From positions 2,289,648 through 2,353,647 of the forward strand of contig NZ_LGYA01000001.1 of the NCBI RefSeq assembly GCF_001273755.1: 64,000 nt of DNA, given 5' to 3'. The position numbers were made by a program, and so were the translations under genes. This DNA is from Peribacillus butanolivorans. GTDB taxonomy: Bacteria; Bacillota; Bacilli; Bacillales; DSM-1321. The stretch's first letter is position 1. Each line of letters opens with the position of its first letter. The notes under the pieces were generated by a model. That model saw only the letters and a list, made by a program, of their open reading frames with translations. It searched no databases and was not told the origin of the DNA. Shown here piece by piece: positions 35,739 through 44,762 of the stretch.

Positions 35739-36188
35739 TTGAATGAGACCTGTGAATTTGATACAAATAAAAAAGTAATTCACTCCTTTCAACGTAGTAT
35801 CGAAATTACTTCAGCAATCCTATTATTAACCGGGCAAATCACAATCATTGGCATATTTGTAAGACCAGGCAGATTTAGTCTCTCATTAGGTGGTCCTCTT
35901 TTTGGAGGACATCGTTTAGAAGGGAAGGACCACTCGCAAGAAGGAAACCTTTTTATCGATATACTGGACATCATTATAGCTATATTATTAATCAATGATG
36001 TAATACATGTGACTGGCTTATTTGTTTCGTCTGGTGAGTTTACAATTAATGTTTCGGGTCCTATTTTTGGTTATCCTGAAGTTACTCCGGCACTGCCAAT
36101 TGAAGATTATAACTTATTTAATACAATCATAACTAAGCATTATATCGTACCACCAGAATTATTAACTAATATAAGAGGGAATGAGTAA
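35739..36188 (+). CDS. Hypothetical protein with two similar membrane modules
   Basis: The family is not recognised. The protein of about 149 residues contains two copies of the same pattern. Residues about 22-55 have ILLLTGQITIIGIFVRPGRF then LSLGGPLFG. Residues about 80-113 have ILLINDVIHVTGLFVSSGEF then INVSGPIFG. Each module is a hydrophobic segment followed by a GPxFG turn. AGGGAG at 35725 decides the TTG at 35739. It follows the hydroxylase genes by 48 bp on the same strand and is probably co-transcribed. Confidence 0.7.
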   Translation: MNETCEFDTNKKVIHSFQRSIEITSAILLLTGQITIIGIFVRPGRFSLSLGGPLFGGHRLEGKDHSQEGNLFIDILDIIIAILLINDVIHVTGLFVSSGEFTINVSGPIFGYPEVTPALPIEDYNLFNTIITKHYIVPPELLTNIRGNE

Positions 36189-36189
36189 A

Positions 36190-36306
36190 ATGTCATTAAC
36201 AGATATTCCTACAGTAAAAAGTTCTAGAAACAATGCATTTCTAATAGCCCTTCCCATTATCATTTTCATATTTTTCTTCACTCAGCAAAAGTCCACAGAT
36301 GTCTAA
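36190..36306 (+). CDS. Single-pass membrane miniprotein, 38 aa
   Basis: This gene is too short for most ORF filters. AGAGGGA precedes the ATG at 36190, one base after the previous stop codon. The product begins MSLTDIPTVKSSRNN, then has one membrane helix (FLIALPIIIFIFFF) and a QQKSTDV tail. Position and ribosome binding site suggest it is translated with the preceding protein. Confidence 0.65.
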   Translation: MSLTDIPTVKSSRNNAFLIALPIIIFIFFFTQQKSTDV

Positions 36307-36949
36307 ATTCATTTATAAAGGTAATACCTTAATCCTAGATAAGTGTCATCTGCTAAAAATGCTAATATAGAGAATCCTTGATACAAAAGGTGCGGGAGAT
36401 AAATGAATTATCTTTAAGGTATTAAATAAATTAGATGAAACACCCGTAAAGATTAGTTCAGTATATGAAAGAGCGGAACAACAAGATAAATGAATTAGCT
36501 TTGATATCTTGAGAAAAACATAGGTTTTAATCATTTCAGAGGTGAGGCCTGATTTTTATGCTTTACCTTTTTTGTTTTGTTTTATATGTCATATGTAAAT
36601 AAAAAATTTTTGCATTGCAAGAATTCTTGATGTGGAAACATTTCGAAATCAATATAAACCTAATATATTTTGGAGGTGCATGAATTAATAAAGACTTATC
36701 ATAAAAAAATCCCTGAGAATGCATTTTTAAATAAGCTTAGTATAAAAAAACACAAGCATTAAATCGCAGTTAAACATAGAAATGAGAGAGGGAGATTGGT
36801 AGAAATTTCATTGAGTCTCTCTATATAGTCAATTCAATATTTTATCAATAGTCTGTTTCCAAAGAAATTTCCTTTCTACAGTCCAGTAACTATGACCTGA
36901 TTTTATGCTAATAAGGTTTCACCATACTTTTTTTAGGAGGTAGATTAAA
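36307..36949. other. Intergenic region, nothing recognised
   Basis: About 640 bp of AT-rich sequence with several stop-interrupted short frames. No gene, repeat or hairpin is convincing. Confidence 0.35.
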
Positions 36950-37771
36950 GTGGAAAAGAAAAATATGATAATAAATGGAAAGAATTTATCTTATATTGAG
37001 AAGGGCAACGTTAATGATCCCCCTGTTCTTTTATTACACGGGGTACCTGAGTCCAGCCTTTTGTGGAAGGAAATGATTCCTTGCCTTGTGTCTTGTGGCT
37101 TTAGAACCATTGCACCGGATCTTCCTGGATTCGGCCAAAGTGAACCGTTTGATGAATCCTCAACATGGGAGAGATATGAACAGTTTATCTCTGATTTTAC
37201 GAGGGAACTAAAACTAGATAAATTTCATCTGATTGTTCATGACTGGGGCGGACTTATTGGACTTAAATGGGCATGTGATCATCCAGAGAGAATACTAAGT
37301 CTTTTTGTTTCAAATACAACCATATCAGGAGATTACAAGTGGCACTCACTTGCTCAGATTTGGAGAACACCAAATGTCGGAGAAAAAATAATGAAGCGCA
37401 TGTCAGATGATTCCCAATTTCAAACTGACATGAAGAATTCGATTCCAAACATAGTTGACGAAACTCTGGAAGACTTCTATCGTGTCTTTAGAACTCCCGA
37501 ATCAAGTAAAGTCATCTTAGATCTATACCGGTCAGGAAATATAGAAAAGGTAAAATCGTACAATCAAAAACTAAACCAGATCAAAATACCAGTCACCATA
37601 ATTTGGGGGGAGAATGATCCTTATATCCCTTTTGAATTTGCTTACAAGCTTCAGAAAGAAGGCTTACCACATGCACAGGTTCACATCATTCAAAATGCAG
37701 GGCATTTCATCCAAATCGAAGTGCCTGATAAAGTGAATTTTTATATCCAACAGCATTTTAAAAACGTGTAA
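36950..37771 (+). CDS. Alpha/beta hydrolase (haloalkane dehalogenase/epoxide hydrolase-like)
   Basis: The protein has 273 residues. It shows an oxyanion HGVPESSLLW motif and an Asp nucleophile (about residue 98) in the elbow VHDWGG. The acid lies near WGENDPYIP and the catalytic His in NAGHFIQIE. An Asp nucleophile rather than Ser points to dehalogenase or epoxide hydrolase chemistry rather than esterase. It starts at a GTG behind AGGAGG. It stands alone. Confidence 0.85.
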   Translation: MEKKNMIINGKNLSYIEKGNVNDPPVLLLHGVPESSLLWKEMIPCLVSCGFRTIAPDLPGFGQSEPFDESSTWERYEQFISDFTRELKLDKFHLIVHDWGGLIGLKWACDHPERILSLFVSNTTISGDYKWHSLAQIWRTPNVGEKIMKRMSDDSQFQTDMKNSIPNIVDETLEDFYRVFRTPESSKVILDLYRSGNIEKVKSYNQKLNQIKIPVTIIWGENDPYIPFEFAYKLQKEGLPHAQVHIIQNAGHFIQIEVPDKVNFYIQQHFKNV

Positions 37772-38187
37772 ACCTTTAAAAATTTTAATAGAGTGGGTGA
37801 AGCGGCAGCGTTTCCCTTACATTCTTATCGTTTTATTCTTTAGATCGACTTGTTCTCACGTAAAAGACACGATTTCTGAACGTCTCAATCCCTTTTTCAC
37901 AAGTAATGTAAACATTACTTCATTCTGTTTGAATAATCTTATTGTATTATTAGAATAAGTACCTATAAAATAGGGTGATAGAAATCCTTAAAAGTAACAG
38001 TGAGTCATTACACAAAGCATTGAACGAAGTTAAGAATGACGAATGCTAATCTGTTGAAAAATCATTATAGAAAAAGGCTTTGTTCATTATCAGGAGCTGA
38101 TTTGCAGCTCTTTTTCTTTTGCAACTATGGGGTAGAATAGTTTAAGAAAATAATATACATAAATTATATAATTTGAGGAGAGAAAAG
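37772..38187. other. Intergenic region with a terminator
   Basis: No ORF. A terminator at 38094-38120 lies just before the methyltransferase gene, about 320 bp after the hydrolase stop. Confidence 0.4.
38094..38120 (+). terminator. Intrinsic terminator
   Basis: GAGCTG and CAGCTC form a 6-bp stem followed by TTTTTCTTTT. Confidence 0.65.
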
Positions 38188-39018
38188 ATGAAGACAGATA
38201 ATTTTGATTATATTGAACTTTGGAGACAAGCCATGGTAGATCATACTGGAAATATACCGAACCGACTAAAAGATGATGCAGCAGAGGAAGCTTTTTGGTC
38301 TTCTAGGTTGGAGGGGAAAACACAACATAAACCGGACCCTTATGCACAACTTGTACAGCAGGAGCTACGTTCTTTACTAAATAGTGATGATCATGTATTG
38401 GAAATCGGTCCTGGGTGGGGCAATTATACCTTCGCTATTGCTGAAGAAGTTAGGAAGTTAACTTGTATAGATAGTTCAAAAAGCATTATCAGTTTTTTGG
38501 CATCTCAGGCAAATGAAAAAGGTCTCGAGAACATGGAATTGATACATAATAAGTGGGAATGTGAGAAAAAAAGAGAGAAGTATGATGTAGTGTTTGGGTT
38601 TAATTGTTACTATCGCATGAATGATATTGGAGAAACCTTATTAAAAATGAATGAGGCAGCATCCCGATTAGTAATTGTAGGTATGACAACAGGGCCAGAA
38701 AAACCTCATTATATGGAATTGAAACAACGAGGATATACAATCAATTTGAGAAAACGAGATTACATACACATTTTGAATGTATTGTATCAACTTGGAATAC
38801 TAGCCGACTGTAAGATCGTGAAGTTGAAAAGCAAAAAAATCTATTCTTCTTATGAGGAAATGATTCGCGATAATACTACAAAAATTCTGGATCAGCATTA
38901 TTCTGACCATGAGGTGAAAACCATTCTTGATAAATATGTGGTAGAAAAAGAGGGGAAATATGAGTATGAATATCCATTTCATGCAGCCTTAATGTATTGG
39001 AGTCCAAAGATAATTTGA
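38188..39018 (+). CDS. Class I SAM-dependent methyltransferase
   Basis: The protein has about 276 residues. The SAM-binding motif I is VLEIGPGWGNYTFAIA, followed by an acidic strand end (TCIDSSKSI) and YDVVFGFNCYYR as motif II region. The N-terminal 60 residues are an extra helical part. The substrate is unknown. GAGGAG decides the ATG at 38188 over the TTG at 38173. Confidence 0.85.
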   Translation: MKTDNFDYIELWRQAMVDHTGNIPNRLKDDAAEEAFWSSRLEGKTQHKPDPYAQLVQQELRSLLNSDDHVLEIGPGWGNYTFAIAEEVRKLTCIDSSKSIISFLASQANEKGLENMELIHNKWECEKKREKYDVVFGFNCYYRMNDIGETLLKMNEAASRLVIVGMTTGPEKPHYMELKQRGYTINLRKRDYIHILNVLYQLGILADCKIVKLKSKKIYSSYEEMIRDNTTKILDQHYSDHEVKTILDKYVVEKEGKYEYEYPFHAALMYWSPKII

Positions 39019-39255
39019 AAATAGAATTCTGAAAATCTTGATAAGTAAGTTGTGAAATAAAAGTATTTTCCTTAATTTAGTAAAAAAAGACGTTACAACA
39101 ATAGTTAAGGTACTTTAAAAGCAGTTTACGTTGTAAAATCGTTCTATTGAAACTATGGAGACGAACTTGATCGTTAAGGGATAATCGTTTAGTTCGTCTC
39201 TTTGTTTTATACAAGTTTAATATGCTCTCGACATTAATAAAAGACTTACTTCGGA

Positions 39256-39702
39256 TTAATGTTTACAATCCAAATACTCCTCAGCATTTAGGGCTATCTG
39301 ATTTAGTAAGACTAATGTAATATTTTGTTCTTCTGTACTTAACCCATTCGCAAGAACCATCTTCCAATTTGTCAAAATTGATCGGATTTCCTTCTCAAAT
39401 TCATGTGCCTTGATTGTGAGGTACAGTTTTTTTACACGTTTATCCGTATTAAAAACTTTACGTTCCACATATCCTTCAGATTCTAATTTTGCAATAGCTC
39501 GAGCTGTAGTGCCTTTATCCATCTTTAAAATACTTGCTACTTCATCCTGTGACAGACCTTCATTTTGATAAAGTACCATTAAAAATTGATATTGACCTGC
39601 TCCTAGATTATAGTCTTTCAATTTTTCATTCATGTATACATTCCCATATTTATTAAGGAGTGAAATTAATCGTCCAATTGATTTATTATGCTCACTATCC
39701 AT
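39256..39702 (-). CDS. MarR-family transcriptional regulator
   Basis: The protein of 148 residues has the MarR winged helix: GAGQYQFLMVLYQNEGLSQD, EVASILKMDKGTTARAIAKL and the wing KVFNTDKRVKKLYLT. It is divergent from an MFS efflux gene. Two 18-bp palindromes in the shared intergenic region are the likely operators. It probably represses both itself and the pump. The start ATG has GGAGG upstream. Confidence 0.92.
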   Translation of the reverse strand: MDSEHNKSIGRLISLLNKYGNVYMNEKLKDYNLGAGQYQFLMVLYQNEGLSQDEVASILKMDKGTTARAIAKLESEGYVERKVFNTDKRVKKLYLTIKAHEFEKEIRSILTNWKMVLANGLSTEEQNITLVLLNQIALNAEEYLDCKH

Positions 39703-39783
39703 ATATCCTAACCTCCAGTTTTTTCATTAAGTATACTCGAAAAGTCCTGATTAACACCTTATTACGTTTTCAACTAAGTGTTT

Positions 39784-39801
39784 TAGTTGCAGGTGCAACT
39801 A
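39784..39801. promoter_or_regulatory. MarR-type operator 1
   Basis: TAGTTGCAGGTGCAACTA is a perfect 18-bp palindrome of the form TAGTTG, six bases, CAACTA. A weaker inverted pair, CAACTAA with TTAGTTG, overlaps it (39771-39789). Confidence 0.8.
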
Positions 39802-39847
39802 TATAATATTATTATATTACTTATAAGCTTTGTAATCAATATTCATA

Positions 39848-39865
39848 TAGTTGTTAAAACAACTA
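39848..39865. promoter_or_regulatory. MarR-type operator 2
   Basis: TAGTTGTTAAAACAACTA is a second perfect palindrome with the same TAGTTG/CAACTA arms, 64 bp from the first. It lies just before the ribosome binding site of the MFS gene. Confidence 0.8.
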
Positions 39866-39880
39866 GAGAGGTGTTGTTTT

Positions 39881-41314
39881 ATGATACAGAACAAAATAAA
39901 TTTTACTTTGAGCGGAAAAGAGAAAAGGGTGATGCTAACCATTTTAGTTTTAGGATCCTTCACATCGTTGCTCAATCAAACGTTATTAAACGTCGCAATA
40001 CCTGAGTTAAGTGAGGTCTTTCAAATCGAACTAAGTTCGGCACAATGGTTAGTAACCGGCTTCATAATGGTGAACGGGATTGTCATACCAATAACTGCAT
40101 ACCTAATCGGTAAATTTTCGACCAGACAGTTATTTTTAGGTGCCTTACTCATTTTTGCGACAGGGACGATACTTAGTGCATTTTCTCCTAACTTTACCTT
40201 ATTACTTACTGGTCGTTTGATACAAGCAATAGCAGGCGGGATTATGATGCCTCTCGTACAAACTGTCATTTTTACTCTCTATCCACCAAATCAACGAGGG
40301 AAGGCCATGGGTATGGTAGGTATTGCGATGACTTTCGCACCTGCGCTTGGGCCCACACTTTCTGGCTGGATCTTGCAACATTATTCTTGGCGAATGCTGT
40401 TTTATATTGTTATTCCAATCGCAGTTATTAACATTGTAATGGCATTCTTCTTTTTACAAAATGTAACTGAAAAAACTAACCCTAAATTTGATCTTTCAGG
40501 CGTAGTGACATCAACGATTGGTTTTGGTTCTCTACTATATGGATTCTCCATGGCTGGGAATCAAGGTTGGGATTCCACTTCTATTATAGCTACATTGATC
40601 ATAGGTATTATTTTTATTGGTCTTTTTATTTGGCGTCAATTAACGGCTGACTACCCTATGTTGAATTTACGGGTATTCACAAATAAACAGTATTTAATCA
40701 CAATTGGAATCGTATTTTTCGTTGCTTTAGCTATGTACAGTGTGGAACTATTAACACCTGTCTATGTTCAGCACATTTTAGGTCACTCAACTCTGCAGAC
40801 GGGACTTGTACTCTTACCTGGTGCAATTATTATGGGAATCATGTCTCCAATCGCGGGTTCCATTTTAGACAAATATGGCATTAGACCTCTTGTCTTTATA
40901 GGGATGACATTAGTGGTTGTTATGTCTTATTTTTATACAACATTAAGCACAGATTCCAGTTTAGTTGTTGTATCGGTAACATACACATCCTTTATGTTTG
41001 GTATCTCATTGATGATGATGACGGCCATGACATTCGGGTTAAATCAATTACCTCGCGCAATGAGTAAACATGGTGCAGCCGCATCTAACACTGTTCGAAT
41101 GTTTTCAGGCTCAATTGGAACAGCACTACTGACTACAATTATGACTACTCAAAGTCAATCATATCTACCTAAGTTGCAAGAAAAACTACCAAAAGAGGAA
41201 GCCTTTCGACATGCTAACGTATTAGGCATGCATGATGCATTTAGCATTATCACAGTAGCTGGTATAGCCATATTTATCATTACATTATTTTTAACAAAGA
41301 AAAAAGAGATATAA
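39881..41314 (+). CDS. DHA2-family MFS multidrug efflux transporter
   Basis: A protein of about 477 residues with 14 membrane segments. DHA2 signatures are NQTLLNVAIPELS, QWLVTGFIMVNGIVIPITAY, GRLIQAIAGGIMMPLVQTV and the motif C region GPTLSGWILQHYSWRMLFYI. It exports drugs by proton antiport. GAGAGGTG decides the ATG at 39881; the frame is open from 39851. Regulated by the divergent MarR gene. Confidence 0.93.
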   Translation: MIQNKINFTLSGKEKRVMLTILVLGSFTSLLNQTLLNVAIPELSEVFQIELSSAQWLVTGFIMVNGIVIPITAYLIGKFSTRQLFLGALLIFATGTILSAFSPNFTLLLTGRLIQAIAGGIMMPLVQTVIFTLYPPNQRGKAMGMVGIAMTFAPALGPTLSGWILQHYSWRMLFYIVIPIAVINIVMAFFFLQNVTEKTNPKFDLSGVVTSTIGFGSLLYGFSMAGNQGWDSTSIIATLIIGIIFIGLFIWRQLTADYPMLNLRVFTNKQYLITIGIVFFVALAMYSVELLTPVYVQHILGHSTLQTGLVLLPGAIIMGIMSPIAGSILDKYGIRPLVFIGMTLVVVMSYFYTTLSTDSSLVVVSVTYTSFMFGISLMMMTAMTFGLNQLPRAMSKHGAAASNTVRMFSGSIGTALLTTIMTTQSQSYLPKLQEKLPKEEAFRHANVLGMHDAFSIITVAGIAIFIITLFLTKKKEI

Positions 41315-41661
41315 TATTAACGCAAAATTATTATAAGGCGCAGTGAGACTCATTTCCTGCGTTAGAACACTATTTGAGTTAGTTCAGCCCTTCAGAGTTC
41401 ACAAATGAGGCGGATCAATTCATGAATAATGTCGAAGCAACCACTTTACAAATGTTACTTGGTGGGGAATCTATCAACTGGTAACGAATCTTCAGATAGG
41501 GAATCAAACAGAATATTACCAAAAAACAACTACCAGATTGTGGTAGTTGTTTTTTGGTTAAAAGGGATAACAAAATAAAGATTAGAATCATTGTATTGAA
41601 TTGGATAGCAAAGAATTGTTAATAAGGTATAAACAGCAAAAATAGATTTTCACATATTGAT
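41315..41661. other. Intergenic region with the MFS terminator
   Basis: No gene. It holds the strong terminator at 41518-41558. Confidence 0.4.
41518..41558. terminator. Terminator downstream of the MFS gene
   Basis: An 18-bp stem (ACCAAAAAACAACTACCA with its complement, loop of 5) carries A6 and T6 tracts on the two arms. Confidence 0.8.
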
Positions 41662-41877
41662 GTGAGTCCTAAGGAAAAGGAAATTAACTCACAGTTTAAA
41701 GAATTAGAAAGAAAAGGGGGATGGTTAGAAGAGCTGAATTCGGAAAGAAGCGTTATCAAAGTTTATGGACACCAGCAACTAAAATTAGCAGTATATCGAC
41801 GAGTTTGTCAATTACTAAGCAATCATTCAGTCCAAACGTATTATGCTTTAATTGTAATTCTAGATAGTAAGGAATAA
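41662..41877 (+). CDS. Small hypothetical ORF, 71 aa
   Basis: The frame opens at a GTG without a clear ribosome binding site. It encodes a charged protein (SPKEKEINSQFKELERKGGW, KVYGHQQLKLAVYRRV). No family is recognised. It could be a remnant of a larger gene in this decayed region. Confidence 0.3.
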   Translation: MSPKEKEINSQFKELERKGGWLEELNSERSVIKVYGHQQLKLAVYRRVCQLLSNHSVQTYYALIVILDSKE

Positions 41878-41929
41878 GTGATTTATTTAGTCTTGAGGCT
41901 CCAATGGATAAAGTAGTCACCATAAGTGA

Positions 41930-42130
41930 CTTTTTAACTTCGCCAATAATACGAATAAGTCTAAAGAATTTGTAAATGTTAAAGCATATTTTTATGGCAC
42001 AATCGTATTGAGTCTATTTATCATTATTCTTTACAGCTATTGGGTCGCGGAAAGAATCCGTAAGCCATTACAAAGTATCACTAAATCGCTTAACAAGATG
42101 ACACTAGGTAACTATGGAACGAGAAGTTAG
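41930..42130 (+). pseudogene. Sensor kinase remnant (membrane helix plus HAMP)
   Basis: An open frame without a start encodes FVNVKAYFYGTIVLSLFIII, then LYSYWVAERIRKPLQSITKS and LNKMTLGNYGTRS. This is a membrane helix followed by the first part of a HAMP linker, as in membrane histidine kinases. The kinase core is absent. It lies about 100 bp left of the dif-like repeat. Confidence 0.65.
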
Positions 42131-42586
42131 TTGTTTTTAACACTTAAAGAATGATCTAAAATATTAGAAGGAAAAGATAACACATTTATAACATTAGACA
42201 TCAGGGGATAACCCCAATTTAATTATAAATTTTTCTAGTTTACATAATATATATTCAAAGTGCTAAAAAGCTGACTTATAAGTTACCGCTAGCCAAGAGG
42301 TTCCCTTATCTTGACTTTGGAAAGTGTCATATTTGTAGGTATCCAAAGTAATCTCAGTCCGATTTTTAGGATTTGCCGCTATATACAAAATGGGATTCTT
42401 TCATTAATCGTAGCAGGGGTGGATAACTTTGAATCCTTATGAGTCTTTAGGTCTTGGATATATAAAGCCGACTCTCCTAAGGTAATAAAAAGGCTTTTCT
42501 CGTATGATTGTTTCTTTTCACCATAAAAAAAGACCTGGAATTTATTTAACCACGTCTCTAAATTAATGTTACTTTCATATTAATAT
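42131..42586. other. Gene-free region containing the dif-like repeat
   Basis: No ORF is credible. The notable sequence is the dif-like repeat at 42237-42264. Confidence 0.45.
42237..42264. repeat. dif-like site with one conserved arm (candidate att relic)
   Basis: AGTTTACATAA, then TATATA, then TTCAAAGTGCT. The first arm and the centre are identical to the dif site at 47781; the other arm is different. The exact match extends four bases further left (TTCT), giving 23 identical bases (42233-42255 and 47777-47799) in direct orientation. Confidence 0.7.
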
Positions 42587-42739
42587 TCACTTATGTTTAG
42601 CCCTCAATCGTGTTAATTTTCTCTTGTGAGTTTTTATTGCTGTTTCTTTACCTTTAAGGCTTTTTGTAATTACTCCATCGCTTTCTACCACAACCAAATT
42701 ATAGGTTCCATCTTGAAAATTCTTATAACTTATATACAT
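42587..42739 (-). CDS. Small basic hypothetical protein, 50 aa
   Basis: AAAGGATGG precedes the ATG at 42739. The product begins MYISYKNFQDGTYNLVVVES and ends with a basic tail, THKRKLTRLRAKHK. The first part reads like a strand hairpin, the tail like a nucleic-acid-binding helix. The family is not recognised. Confidence 0.5.
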   Translation of the reverse strand: MYISYKNFQDGTYNLVVVESDGVITKSLKGKETAIKTHKRKLTRLRAKHK

Positions 42740-43122
42740 ACTTACCATCCTTTCTTAATGAACAGCAGTTGTAAAATGTTTATTTTCAATCTTCTAAAAT
42801 AATTATAGGGCGTGTTTTTTAAGCTAGTGTTAAAAAACAACAAAGATTGCGAAACCAGCCAATAAAAAAGAGCATTGCCAATTTGCACGCTGCTCATATA
42901 CTACTTTACTTAATTGTATACACCCTCTTTATAGTAATCTGGTGATATTTGTAACTGTTAGCAGGTTTATCATTTTCATAATTAAGTCTTAGCAGGATTT
43001 TGCTTTGGGATCTGTGATAATTGTCTAAATATTAACAATAATCTTACAATCAATTAATTTAATTCATACACAGGTTCCTTATAATTCAACTGTTGATTAT
43101 TTATTATAGGAGGAACGTGAAC
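42740..43122. other. Intergenic region before the PHP phosphoesterase
   Basis: No ORF. Just upstream of the start, TT-rich hexamers at 43032 (TTAACA), 43044 (TTACAA), 43054 (TTAATT) and 43063 (TTCATA) are spaced about 9-12 bp apart. This resembles a Pho box, but weakly. Confidence 0.35.
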
Positions 43123-44664
43123 ATGAAATCTCGTGATAAGAAGAAGGCTATTCCTTTAATCGCAACAACACTTCTTGTAACCACAGCTTTTACAACCCAA
43201 CCTTTTATCAATGATGGTGTTGATCAAAAAACACAAGCAAAAGGATTTTCAAAAGAAGAATCAAAGCAGAATAGGGCTACATGGCTCGCAGGTGATCATC
43301 ATATTCATAGTGAGTGGAGTGTAGGCTGGGACAACACCAAAAACCCTCCTGCTCCGATCAAAGGTGGAGATGCTATTTACCCAACCGTCAAAAATGCTCA
43401 AAATGCACATAAATATGGACTTGATTGGATGGTTACGACGGATCATGGTGGACCGAACCATTCCAAGGTGAATTTAGAGCAAGCATACCCTGAATTGTTG
43501 AAATCTCGTCAAGCGGTTCCTGAAGTTCTTCAGTTCTATGGAATGGAATTTGATACGCCTGCTGCCGATCACAGTTCAATTATTATTCCAAAAGGTGATA
43601 ATGAATCAAAGACACTTTATGACATTGAAAGCAAGTTTAATAAACGCGAGCCATATCCAAATGATGGTAGCCGAGATACTGAGTCCACTATGATCGATGC
43701 CCTTAACTATATGAAACAAATGGACGAGCCTCCAATTCAAATCGCACATCATCCTTCTCGTTCAGCGACAGGTGATGGTGAGTGGGGGCAGGATACACCG
43801 CAGGAATTCCGTAATTGGAATGACACAGCACCGAACATTTCCATCGGTATGGAAGGTGCTCCTGGCCACCAGGCTTCCGCTATCAATCCAGACGGCTCTC
43901 TTGACCCTAAAGGTGCCCGAGGGTCATATGGAAACGTAAACGCCCCGACAATGGGCGGATTTGATCAAATGACAGCTAATGTTGGCGGTTTATGGGATTC
44001 AATGCTGGGTGAGGGAAGACACTGGTGGATTACCTCTACTTCTGACTCGCATGTTAACTGGCGTGATGGGGGAAGCGACTTCTGGCCAGGAGAATACTCA
44101 AAAACGTATGTAAAAGCAGAGAAAGACTACAAAGACATCATGGAAAGCCTTCGTAATGGTAAAGTATTCGTAGCAACAGGTGACCTCGTCTCTGAACTAG
44201 ATGTTAAAGCTCAAGCTGAGGGAAAAACACGGTGGTTCTCTAAATCCAAAGGAAATTCGGCCTCTATTGGGGAAACTCTTACATTACCAGGTAAGAAGTC
44301 TAAGGATGTAACAGTAACGGTTCGTATAAAAGATCCTAATGCTGCGAATTCTCATGGAGATCAACCAAAAGTAAAACGGGTCGACTTAATTGTAGGAGAG
44401 GTGACTGGAAAAGTGGAAGACCGCTCAAACGCTACCAATCCGACAACAAAAGTCGTCAAACTTTTTACTGAGAAAGATTGGAAGCAACGCGGTGAATATA
44501 TCGAGATTTCCTATACGTTAAAAGATGTTGATAAAGATAGTTATATCCGTTTACGAGGAACGAGCACAGACCAGTTAGAGCCAGAAAAAGACCCTAAGGG
44601 CGAAAACCCATGGACAGATCTTTGGTTCTACTCGAACCCAGTATTTATCAAGTCCACTAAGTAA
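43123..44664 (+). CDS. Secreted PHP-domain phosphoesterase-like protein
   Basis: A protein of about 513 residues. It has an N-terminal signal sequence (MKSRDKKKAIPLIATTLLVT..) and then a PHP-type metal centre: GDHHIHSEWS, TTDHGGPNH, an EFD segment (GMEFDTPAADHSS), AHHPSR and TSDSHVNW. The C-terminal part (about 390-513) is strand-rich (DVTVTVRIKDPN, YIEISYTLKDVD). PHP proteins hydrolyse phosphoesters with two or three metals. Secretion suggests scavenging. AGGAGG places the ATG at 43123 over the frame start at 43093. The next gene follows by 98 bp. Confidence 0.82.
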   Translation: MKSRDKKKAIPLIATTLLVTTAFTTQPFINDGVDQKTQAKGFSKEESKQNRATWLAGDHHIHSEWSVGWDNTKNPPAPIKGGDAIYPTVKNAQNAHKYGLDWMVTTDHGGPNHSKVNLEQAYPELLKSRQAVPEVLQFYGMEFDTPAADHSSIIIPKGDNESKTLYDIESKFNKREPYPNDGSRDTESTMIDALNYMKQMDEPPIQIAHHPSRSATGDGEWGQDTPQEFRNWNDTAPNISIGMEGAPGHQASAINPDGSLDPKGARGSYGNVNAPTMGGFDQMTANVGGLWDSMLGEGRHWWITSTSDSHVNWRDGGSDFWPGEYSKTYVKAEKDYKDIMESLRNGKVFVATGDLVSELDVKAQAEGKTRWFSKSKGNSASIGETLTLPGKKSKDVTVTVRIKDPNAANSHGDQPKVKRVDLIVGEVTGKVEDRSNATNPTTKVVKLFTEKDWKQRGEYIEISYTLKDVDKDSYIRLRGTSTDQLEPEKDPKGENPWTDLWFYSNPVFIKSTK

Positions 44665-44762
44665 ATGTGAAGAGAAAAACGGGCGAGGAGCATCATAACT
44701 CCTCGTCTTTGCTATAATCCTTAAACATCAGAGAAAGAAACAATCGGAATGGAGTGAATGCA

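Noticed and set aside
36998..37005. GAGAAGGG octamer oriented toward dif, as expected of a SpoIIIE recognition sequence
   Set aside because: Another copy at 19792 (in a hairpin arm) points the other way, and I could not count all copies reliably by eye. A computed polarity plot is needed before using it as evidence.
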